Assembly (NCBI GenBank): GCA_005884745.1
Contig: VAZU01000104.1
Location: 1 to 6,380, forward strand
Length of the DNA stretch: 6,380 nt
Origin: Alphaproteobacteria bacterium
GTDB taxonomy: Bacteria > Pseudomonadota > Alphaproteobacteria > Rhizobiales > Xanthobacteraceae
Direction: 5' to 3'
Positions 1 to 4,825 of this stretch are shown here, piece after piece; the stretch's first letter is position 1; each line of letters starts with the position of its first letter. The position numbers and the translations under genes are program-made. Under the pieces are notes generated by a model. That model saw nothing but the letters and a program-made list of their open reading frames with translations, was not told the origin of the DNA and searched no databases.

Positions 1-326
1 ATATAGATCGGATTGTAATAGCCCATCAGCACGATCGGGGTTCCCTCGTCGCCGGCCCGGAACGTGCGCACCAGGGCGAGCGTCTTCTTCAGCGTCTGGC
101 CCGCGCAAAGCGCGCGCTGCGAGGAGGCCTGAATCGCCGGCCCGTCCGCCATCGGATCGGTGAACGGCATGCCGAGCTCGACGACGTCGGCGCCCGCACC
201 CGGCAGGCCTTTGAGAATTTCGAGCGAAGTTTCCGGATCGGGATCGCCGGCCGTCACGAAGGCGATGAGCCCGGCGCGGCCCTGCTGTTTCAGCGCGGCG
301 AAGCGGGCGTCGATGCGGGTGGTCAT
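1..326 (-). CDS. trpA: Tryptophan synthase alpha chain, N-terminal 108 codons (partial)
   Basis: TrpA cleaves indole-3-glycerol phosphate to indole and glyceraldehyde 3-phosphate and passes indole through a tunnel to TrpB; it acts in the cytoplasm in the alpha2-beta2 synthase. The visible protein starts MTTRIDARFAALKQQGRAG and shows the family signature VVELGMPFTDPMADGP. In it E50 and D61 correspond to the catalytic Glu49 and Asp60 of the enteric enzyme. The segment LIAFVTAGDPDPE (residues 20-32) is the first TIM-barrel strand and loop. The fragment ends in the conserved MGYYNPIY stretch at the window edge, so roughly 60 percent of the protein is missing. The ATG (326-324) overlaps the trpB stop in an ATGA junction. 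No good Shine-Dalgarno sequence precedes it, which suggests translational coupling to trpB. The identification is very secure. Confidence 0.97.
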   Translation of the reverse strand, partial: MTTRIDARFAALKQQGRAGLIAFVTAGDPDPETSLEILKGLPGAGADVVELGMPFTDPMADGPAIQASSQRALCAGQTLKKTLALVRTFRAGDEGTPIVLMGYYNPIY

Positions 327-1543
327 GCGCGCCGCCGCTGCAAATAATCCGCCACGCTCGCCAGATCCTTGTCGCCGCGCCCGGACAGATTGAGCACCAT
401 CAGGTGATCCTTGGGTCTCCGCGGCGCGAGATCCATCACTCTGGCCAATGCGTGCGCGGGCTCGAGTGCCGGAATGATGCCTTCGAGCTTCGAGCAAAGC
501 TCGAACGCGGCCAACGCCTCCTCGTCGGTCGCGGACAGGTAGGTCACGCGCTCGACCTCGTGCAGCCAGGCGTGCTCCGGACCGATTCCCGGATAATCGA
601 GGCCGGCGGAGATCGAGTGCGCTTCCTGGATCTGGCCGTCGTCGTCCATCAGCAGATAGGTGCGGTTGCCGTGCAGCACGCCGGGCCGCCCGCCCGCGAG
701 CGAGGCGGCATGCAGCCCGCTCGAAAGCCCGTGGCCGGCCGCCTCGACCCCGTAGATCTCGATGCCGCGGTCATCGAGAAACGGATAGAACAGCCCCAGC
801 GCGTTCGAGCCGCCGCCGATGCAGGCGATCAGGCTGTCGGGAAGCCGGCCTTCGGCCTTGAACATCTGCGCGCGGGTCTCCTCGCCGATGATTTGTTGGA
901 AATCGCGCACCATCATCGGATAGGGATGCGGGCCCGCCACCGTGCCGATGCAATAGAACGTCGTCTCGACGTTGGTCACCCAGTCGCGCAGCGCCTCGTT
1001 CATGGCATCTTTGAGCGTCTTGGAGCCGGACTCGACCGGCCGCACCTCGGCGCCCAGCGCCCGCATCCGCAGCACGTTCGGCTGCTGCCGCTCGACGTCG
1101 ACCGTGCCCATGTAGACAATGCACGCGAGCCCGAATTTCGCGCACAGCGTCGCGGTGGCGACCCCGTGCATGCCGGCGCCGGTCTCGGCGATGATCCGCT
1201 GCTTGCCCATGCGGCGGGCGAGCAGGATCTGGCCGAGCACGTTGTTCACCTTGTGCGCCCCGGTGTGGTTGAGATCCTCGCGCTTGAAATAGATTTTGGC
1301 GCCGCCGAGATGCTCGCTCATGCGCTCGGCGAAATACAGCGGGCTCGGCCGGCCCACATAGTGCTCGAGATAACCGTTCATCTCCGCCTGGAACGCGGGA
1401 TCGGATTTCGCGCGCGCATAGGCCGCTTCGAGCTCGAGGATGAGCGGCATCAAGGTCTCGGCGACGAAACGGCCGCCGAACATCCCGAAATGTCCGCGCT
1501 CGTCGGGACCGCCGCGGAACGTGTTCGGCTGCTGCATGCTCAT
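323..1543 (-). CDS. trpB: Tryptophan synthase beta chain
   Basis: TrpB is the PLP enzyme that condenses indole with L-serine to give L-tryptophan, the last step of the pathway. The 406-residue length is normal for the family. The PLP Schiff-base lysine is K98 in NHTGAHKVNN. The general acid/base glutamate is E120 in AETGAGMHG. The PLP phosphate-binding loop GGGSNA is at residues 243-248. These match Lys87, Glu109 and the glycine loop of the Salmonella enzyme with a constant offset of 11. An N-terminal segment containing TFRGGPDERGHFGMFGGRFV is typical of the main TrpB1 type that partners TrpA. The start at 1543 is supported by a GGGAG Shine-Dalgarno-like sequence about 8 bases upstream and by the ATGA overlap with the trpF stop; a second ATG two codons later is the alternative. 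No catalytic residue is missing. Confidence 0.99.
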   Translation of the reverse strand: MSMQQPNTFRGGPDERGHFGMFGGRFVAETLMPLILELEAAYARAKSDPAFQAEMNGYLEHYVGRPSPLYFAERMSEHLGGAKIYFKREDLNHTGAHKVNNVLGQILLARRMGKQRIIAETGAGMHGVATATLCAKFGLACIVYMGTVDVERQQPNVLRMRALGAEVRPVESGSKTLKDAMNEALRDWVTNVETTFYCIGTVAGPHPYPMMVRDFQQIIGEETRAQMFKAEGRLPDSLIACIGGGSNALGLFYPFLDDRGIEIYGVEAAGHGLSSGLHAASLAGGRPGVLHGNRTYLLMDDDGQIQEAHSISAGLDYPGIGPEHAWLHEVERVTYLSATDEEALAAFELCSKLEGIIPALEPAHALARVMDLAPRRPKDHLMVLNLSGRGDKDLASVADYLQRRRA

Positions 1544-2217
1544 GCGGGGCTCCCGGAAGCTGCGGCCATGTCAGCATGCGCTTGCCGCACGGCGCGGATG
1601 AAGGCGCGAATCTTGTCGGGATCCTTTTGTCCCGGCGCGCGCTCGACGCCCGAGGATACGTCGACGCCGGACGCACGAGTGACGCCGAGCGCCTCGGCGA
1701 CATTGCCGGCGTCGAGCCCGCCGGAAAGCAGGAACGGAACGCCGGGCTCGAGACTCTGCAGCAGCTTCCAGTTGAACGGATTGCCGAGCCCGCCGGGACG
1801 GGTCGCGTCCTGCGGCGGACGGGCGTCGAACAGCAGATGATCGGCAACCGCCGCATAGGCCGGCACCATCAGCAGATCCGCCGAGCTCTCGACGTGGATC
1901 GCCTTCATGACCGGCAGGCCGAAGCGCTGCTTGACGGCGGCGACGCGCTCGGGCGGCTCGCTGCCGTGCAGCTGCAGCAGGTCGGGCTGCAGCACCTCGA
2001 TGACCGTCGCGAGCAAAACATTGTCGGGATCGACCGTGAGCGCCACCTTGCGGGCCCGGCCCCCGACCCGCCGGCCGAGCGCGCGCGCGGTCGCGCCGTC
2101 GAGGTGGCGCGGCGAAGGCGGAAAGAACACGAAGCCGACGAGGTCGGCCCCCGCCTCGAGGGCGACCTCGAGGGCTTCCGGCGTCGTCAGGCCGCAGATT
2201 TTCACGAGAGTGGTCAT
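1540..2217 (-). CDS. trpF: Phosphoribosylanthranilate isomerase
   Basis: TrpF converts N-(5-phosphoribosyl)anthranilate to the ribulose form (CdRP) in tryptophan biosynthesis. It is a single-domain TIM barrel of 225 residues, not fused to TrpC. The first strand VKICGLTTPEA carries the catalytic cysteine C8, and the catalytic aspartate is D131 in LLFDARPP. LQLHGSE (82-88), FLLSGGLDAGNV (162-173) and GVDVSSGVE (184-192) are the usual substrate and phosphate-binding loops. The 3' end overlaps trpB by ATGA. At the 5' end the ATG (2217-2215) overlaps the stop codon of the hepT toxin gene, again as ATGA. There is only a purine-rich GGCGGAGCG directly before the ATG, with the GGAG core closer than ideal, so translation is probably coupled to hepT. 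In related genomes trpF normally follows a lapA-type gene, so the toxin neighbour is the odd feature. Confidence 0.98.
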   Translation of the reverse strand: MTTLVKICGLTTPEALEVALEAGADLVGFVFFPPSPRHLDGATARALGRRVGGRARKVALTVDPDNVLLATVIEVLQPDLLQLHGSEPPERVAAVKQRFGLPVMKAIHVESSADLLMVPAYAAVADHLLFDARPPQDATRPGGLGNPFNWKLLQSLEPGVPFLLSGGLDAGNVAEALGVTRASGVDVSSGVERAPGQKDPDKIRAFIRAVRQAHADMAAASGSPA

Positions 2218-2567
2218 CGCTCCGCCCGCTCGACCAGCCCAATCAGCTTATCCAGTTCCGCAAGGAGAGGAGCAATTCGGTTCTCGATGACTTCCGCGAT
2301 GATCTCAAGGTCGATCTGCCAATACGCATGGATCACGTGGTTCCTCAACCCCCTCAATGCATCCCACGGTATTTCGGGCGCGGCGCTGCGAACCTCTCCG
2401 GAAACTCCACCCAAAGCTTCGCCAACAATGGTGAGCGCATACAGCGCAGCATGTTGCGGCTCCCGTGCCTCCGCCAAAATATCCGCAGGCAATCCGGTTG
2501 CGTGATTTAGGGCTTGCTGCGCGAATTCACGTGCGTCGCGGAGCCGTTCGAGATCCGATCGAATCAT
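2214..2567 (-). CDS. hepT: HepT family (DUF86, HEPN fold) toxin ribonuclease
   Basis: HepT proteins are toxin ribonucleases of MNT/HEPN toxin-antitoxin systems. This 117-residue helical protein has the complete RX4HXY motif in RNHVIHAYW: R75, H80 and Y82. In characterised systems the tyrosine of this motif is AMPylated by the MNT antitoxin, which silences the nuclease. The flanking segments TIVGEALGGVS (46-56), APEIPWDALRGLRN and IDLEIIAEVIENRIAPLLAEL are also typical of DUF86. The ATG at 2567 overlaps the stop of the upstream antitoxin-like gene as ATGA and has a GAGG sequence 5 bases before it. Its own TGA lies within the ATG of trpF. Base composition is visibly lower in GC than the trp genes (for example 31 of 60 bases at 2281-2340 against 40 of 60 at 1861-1920), which suggests acquisition. 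The toxin looks intact; activity is inferred from the family. Confidence 0.93.
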   Translation of the reverse strand: MIRSDLERLRDAREFAQQALNHATGLPADILAEAREPQHAALYALTIVGEALGGVSGEVRSAAPEIPWDALRGLRNHVIHAYWQIDLEIIAEVIENRIAPLLAELDKLIGLVERAER

Positions 2568-2857
2568 AGCGCCTCGAGAGCGCGCGGCAACTCGACTGCC
2601 TCCCGCCCTTTCAGGCCGCTCACCAGCACGATGCCTACCGGCCGCCCAACTCGATTGGCGAGGTCGACCTCCGCCTCACAAAGCCCGAGCAAAGAAAGCC
2701 CGGGTCTCTTCTCTGCAAGAAAATCGAGCGCCTCGTCCTCGGATACATGTGCCGCGCTACCTCGTGGGAGCAGCCCGAGGATCTTGATGGGATATTTCGA
2801 TTCCGTCGCCGCAACATGCATGCGAAGGATCGAGCGATTAACAGCAGGCGCGTCCAT
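2564..2857 (-). CDS. Degenerate MNT-like nucleotidyltransferase-fold protein, probable HepT antitoxin
   Basis: This 97-residue protein sits directly before hepT, where the MNT antitoxin is normally found, and ends in an ATGA overlap with it. It resembles a minimal nucleotidyltransferase in layout: a hydrophobic strand with a GS (IKILGLLPRGSAA, 24-36), an acidic turn and strand (SEDEALDFLAE, 39-49), a helix starting LSLLGL, then a GRPVGIVLVSGLKG segment where active proteins usually have a VDLV strand. The active site looks broken. The DXD pair reads A43-L44-D45 in the most natural alignment, and the third acidic position is G75. If the GS is held fixed instead, the motif reads DFL. Either way at most one of three metal-binding acids remains. 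The ATG at 2857 has GAGG with 7-base spacing. GC is low, as in hepT. It may be a binding-only antitoxin. The family assignment rests on position and weak motifs. Confidence 0.72.
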   Translation of the reverse strand: MDAPAVNRSILRMHVAATESKYPIKILGLLPRGSAAHVSEDEALDFLAEKRPGLSLLGLCEAEVDLANRVGRPVGIVLVSGLKGREAVELPRALEAL

Positions 2858-2924
2858 GCTCTGACCTCGGGCCCACTATACCATGGCGCATAAGCCGTCG
2901 ACGGGCTGATTGAACCCAATATAT
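2858..2924 (-). promoter_or_regulatory. Candidate promoter and operator for the toxin-antitoxin/trp unit
   Basis: The AT-rich part of the gap upstream of the antitoxin start holds two -10-like hexamers on the minus strand: TATATT at 2924-2919 and TATAGT at 2880-2875. The upstream -35 matches are poor; TCGACG at 2901-2896, 15 bases before TATAGT, is the best seen. A perfect 10-base palindrome, CCGTCGACGG, lies at 2895-2904, just downstream of the start expected from the first hexamer and across the weak -35 of the second. Toxin-antitoxin operons often carry such an autoregulatory site. A GAGG Shine-Dalgarno sequence follows near 2865-2868. The sequences are seen directly; promoter and operator function is inferred. 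Confidence 0.35.
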
Positions 2925-2973
2925 AGGGCCGCTTGCCCCGGGTTCTACATCGACTGACTGGCCTGCCGTCAAG

Positions 2974-2994
2974 ATCGGGCCCGGCCCGGCCGAT
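2974..2994 (-). terminator. GC-rich hairpin directly after the OCD-family gene, possible weak terminator
   Basis: Two bases after the TAG of the reductase gene, the minus strand can fold into a stem of about seven base pairs, with ATCGGCC pairing to the 3' side and one bulged C, around a six-base loop. It is followed only by CTT, not by a real U-tract, so it is at best a weak or factor-assisted terminator. Its position would separate the rpsA-side genes from the toxin-antitoxin/trp unit. Confidence 0.3.
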
Positions 2995-2996
2995 GC

Positions 2997-3932
2997 CTAC
3001 TCAGCCGCGAGACGCCGCCACACGAGCATGGCGGCGGCGAAATCCTCGAGCGCGGTGCCGACGGATTTGAACAAGGTGATCTCCTCGGCCGAGGCGCGGC
3101 CCTCGACCCTGCCGCGGCAGAGATCGAACAGGTCGCCTTGGATGTCGGCCGCGCCGATGATGCCGCGCCGGATCGGATCGGCGAGGTCCCCGGCCTCCTG
3201 GAGCGCGACCCTTGTATCCACGAAGATGCGGGCGCGGCGCAGGACGTCGTCGTCGGCCTCGCGCATGTCCGGCCGGAAGCTGCCGACGAGATCCACGTGT
3301 GTCCCGGGTTTGAGCCATTGGCCGTGGACCAGCGGCGCGGTCGACAAGGTTGCGCAGCACACGATGTCGGCGTCGCGCACGAGCCGCTCGAGGTCGTCCC
3401 CGACGGTCGCCTCGAACCCGTCCCACACCAGCGGAAACGCCAGCGTTTCGGCGCGCTGGCGCGTGCGGTTCCACAGGCTGACGCGCCGGATCGGCCGCAC
3501 GCTCGCGTGCGCGCGCACGAGATGCGGCGCGAGCGCGCCGGCGCCGATCATCACCAGATGCGCGGCGTCCTGCCGGGCGAGATAGGTTGCGGCGAGCGCC
3601 GAAGCGGCCGCCGTCCGCCACGCCGTGAGCGGGCGGCCGTCGATCACCGCCAGCGGCTCGCCGGTGCGGCCGGACATCAACAGATAGGCGCCGTACACCG
3701 AGGGTTTCTCGAGCTCGGCATTGCCCGGAAAGACCGTCACCAGCTTGCAACCGAGAAATTCCTCGGCCCAGGCCGGCATCAGCAGCAGCGTGGCGTCGCC
3801 GCGCGGATGCGCGATGCGATGATGGTGGCGCACCGGCACTTCGATCTCGCTGCGGAACGCCGCCTCGAGCGCCTCGACCAGAGCCGGATAAGTCAGCGCG
3901 CGGGCGATGTCGTCGCCGCCGATGGTGCGCAT
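2997..3932 (-). CDS. Ornithine cyclodeaminase/mu-crystallin family NAD(P)H-dependent reductase
   Basis: This 311-residue protein belongs to the OCD/mu-crystallin family. Visible features are K63 in LGCKLVTVFPGN, R106 in LTAWRTAAASALAA, a Rossmann nucleotide-binding loop MIGAGALAPH (128-137) followed by SLWNRT (152-157), and a C-terminal LFKSVGTALEDFAAA (288-302). Where true ornithine cyclodeaminases have a catalytic aspartate (GGD in the Pseudomonas enzyme), this protein has GSFRPDMRE with F219, like mu-crystallin (GASRPDWRE). Cyclodeamination is therefore unlikely. A ketimine reductase or delta1-pyrroline-2-carboxylate reductase role is a better guess, with the substrate unproven. The frame stays open to 4232, but that part overlaps the lapA-type gene out of frame, and homology begins at MRTIGGDDIARAL, so the ATG at 3932 is chosen. 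It lies 14 bases after the lapA-type stop, so the two genes are probably cotranscribed. GC matches its neighbours, unlike the toxin-antitoxin pair. Confidence 0.93.
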   Translation of the reverse strand: MRTIGGDDIARALTYPALVEALEAAFRSEIEVPVRHHHRIAHPRGDATLLLMPAWAEEFLGCKLVTVFPGNAELEKPSVYGAYLLMSGRTGEPLAVIDGRPLTAWRTAAASALAATYLARQDAAHLVMIGAGALAPHLVRAHASVRPIRRVSLWNRTRQRAETLAFPLVWDGFEATVGDDLERLVRDADIVCCATLSTAPLVHGQWLKPGTHVDLVGSFRPDMREADDDVLRRARIFVDTRVALQEAGDLADPIRRGIIGAADIQGDLFDLCRGRVEGRASAEEITLFKSVGTALEDFAAAMLVWRRLAAE

Positions 3933-3946
3933 GAGCGCGAGCCGCT

Positions 3947-4312
3947 TCAGGCAGCCGGCGGGGGCCGGTAGGTGAGCGGGGTGAGCGGGGTTGCCGCTGC
4001 CTGCTCGGCTTCGGCGCGGCGCTTCCACGCCTCGGTCTCGGCACGGGCCTCGCGCAGCTCGGCCTCGAGCCGTCGCGCCGCCCGCCGCGACTTGCGCTGG
4101 CCGAGCCAGGCCGCGATGCCCCCGACGATCACCCCGAGCATGAGCGCCAGCAGGATGACCAGGAACAGGGGCAAGTGGACCGCCAGCGCCGGAGGCTCGG
4201 AGGAGAACGGATCGAGCGACACGCCCGTCCATTGCCGGTTCGCCACCGCGAACAGGATGAGAAAAACGGCGACCGGCACCAGGATCAGCGCCTTGAGGAA
4301 CGTGCGGATCAT
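3947..4312 (-). CDS. LapA-domain (DUF1049) inner-membrane protein
   Basis: This small membrane protein has 121 residues. Two hydrophobic helices are clear: about residues 6-25 (ALILVPVAVFLILFAVAN) and 45-70 (within VHLPLFLVILLALMLGVIV and the following GGIAAWLG). Between them is the family hallmark ANRQWTGVSLDPF (24-36). After the second helix comes a basic QRKSRRAARR stretch and a charged, probably coiled-coil tail (about 72-106), ending in a proline-rich TPLTPLTYRPPP. Enterobacterial LapA works with LapB in lipopolysaccharide assembly and LpxC control; whether this homologue does the same is not known. The tail is longer than in E. coli LapA, as is common in alphaproteobacteria. The gene follows ihfB, as is usual in Hyphomicrobiales, after a 154-bp gap, and a purine-rich GAAAGAG precedes the ATG. 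The segment 3972-3989 contains a 9-base tandem repeat that encodes the PLTPLT part. Confidence 0.9.
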   Translation of the reverse strand: MIRTFLKALILVPVAVFLILFAVANRQWTGVSLDPFSSEPPALAVHLPLFLVILLALMLGVIVGGIAAWLGQRKSRRAARRLEAELREARAETEAWKRRAEAEQAAATPLTPLTYRPPPAA

Positions 4313-4466
4313 GGCTGCTCTTTCATCGTGTCGCGGACCGGCGAGCGCTCGGGCGCAAGCGATCCGCGGTCAGGCGTGACAGCGAGGCTTCGAGCAGCGA
4401 TCTTGTTTCTCCCGGACCCCGGGTCACGCCGCGCGCCTGGCGACAAAGTCCGGAGCACGCACACTC
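4313..4466 (-). other. Intergenic region between ihfB and the lapA-type gene with inverted repeats
   Basis: This 154-bp gap has no credible ORF. It contains a perfect 8-base inverted repeat, GGCGTGAC at 4373-4380 and GTCACGCC at 4423-4430, enclosing 42 bases. A small CCCGG/CCGGG hairpin with a 3-base loop lies at 4411-4423 and shares one base with the outer repeat. Neither hairpin is followed on the minus strand by a T-run, so an intrinsic terminator is unlikely. The region may be the structured 5' leader of the lapA-type gene or may hold a promoter; no convincing -35/-10 pair is visible. Confidence 0.4.
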
Positions 4467-4751
4467 TCAGCCTTCGCGATTGAGGCGCTCGCGCATTTCC
4501 TTGCCGGTCTTGAAGAACGGAACGCTCTTGCGCTCGACGGCGACGTGCGCCCCGGTGCGCGGATTGCGCCCGGTGCGGGCCGGCCGGTGCTTGACCGAAA
4601 AGGCGCCGAAGCCACGCAACTCGACGCGATCGCCGCGGGAAAGCGCGGCGATGATCTCGCCCAAGATGGCATTGACGATGTTCTCGACGTCGCGCTGATA
4701 GCGATGCGGGTTCTGCGCCGCGATACGCTGGACGAGCTCGGATTTGATCAT
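4467..4751 (-). CDS. ihfB: Integration host factor subunit beta
   Basis: IHF-beta pairs with IHF-alpha to form a sequence-specific DNA-bending protein of the nucleoid, acting in transcription, replication and recombination. The 94-residue length equals that of E. coli IHF-beta. MIKSELVQRIAAQNPH opens the helical dimerisation part, and VELRGFGAFSVKHRPART (residues 43-60) leads into the beta-arm. The arm tip RNPRTG at 62-67 places P64 exactly where the DNA-intercalating proline of IHF-beta lies. VERKSVPFFKTGKEMRERL is the C-terminal signature. The frame is open upstream to 4850, but the extra 33 residues look nothing like IHF and overlap the sppA end, so the ATG at 4751 is chosen; an AGGGG sequence stands about a dozen bases before it. 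The 74-bp spacing from sppA is compatible with cotranscription from the rpsA side or with its own promoter. Confidence 0.97.
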   Translation of the reverse strand: MIKSELVQRIAAQNPHRYQRDVENIVNAILGEIIAALSRGDRVELRGFGAFSVKHRPARTGRNPRTGAHVAVERKSVPFFKTGKEMRERLNREG

Positions 4752-4772
4752 CGAATTGCCGCCCCTGGCCGT

Positions 4773-4798
4773 CGGCGTCTCGCAATCCCGCGACGCCG
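4773..4798 (-). other. Hairpin between sppA and ihfB
   Basis: A perfect 7-base inverted repeat, CGGCGTC at 4773-4779 and GACGCCG at 4792-4798, encloses 12 bases in the gap between the sppA stop and the ihfB start, about 20 bases upstream of the ihfB ATG. No T-run follows on the minus strand, so it does not look like an intrinsic terminator. It could be an RNA structure upstream of the ihfB ribosome-binding site, or chance in GC-rich DNA. Confidence 0.3.
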
Positions 4799-4825
4799 CA
4801 ACGGGCCTCCCGACACCCCACTCGC

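Noticed and set aside
404..1840. 478-codon plus-strand open frame opposite trpB and trpF
   Set aside because: It lies antisense to two genes with full catalytic motifs, has an arginine/alanine/histidine-rich low-information translation and no recognisable domain; this is a normal shadow in high-GC DNA.
2218..2300. A trp leader peptide or attenuator directly before trpF
   Set aside because: The region is coding sequence of hepT, and no run of tryptophan codons or terminator/antiterminator pair is visible.
2200..3000. Insertion sequence or integrase scar around the toxin-antitoxin pair
   Set aside because: No transposase fragment, terminal inverted repeats or obvious direct target duplication could be seen by eye at either border.
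3138..3971. 277-codon plus-strand open frame opposite the OCD-family gene
   Set aside because: The translation has no recognisable motif and mirrors the codon pattern of the minus-strand gene with its clear Rossmann and lysine motifs.
3933..4232. N-terminal extension of the OCD-family protein by 100 residues
   Set aside because: It overlaps the LapA-domain gene in another frame and has no homology-like features; the family start matches the ATG at 3932.
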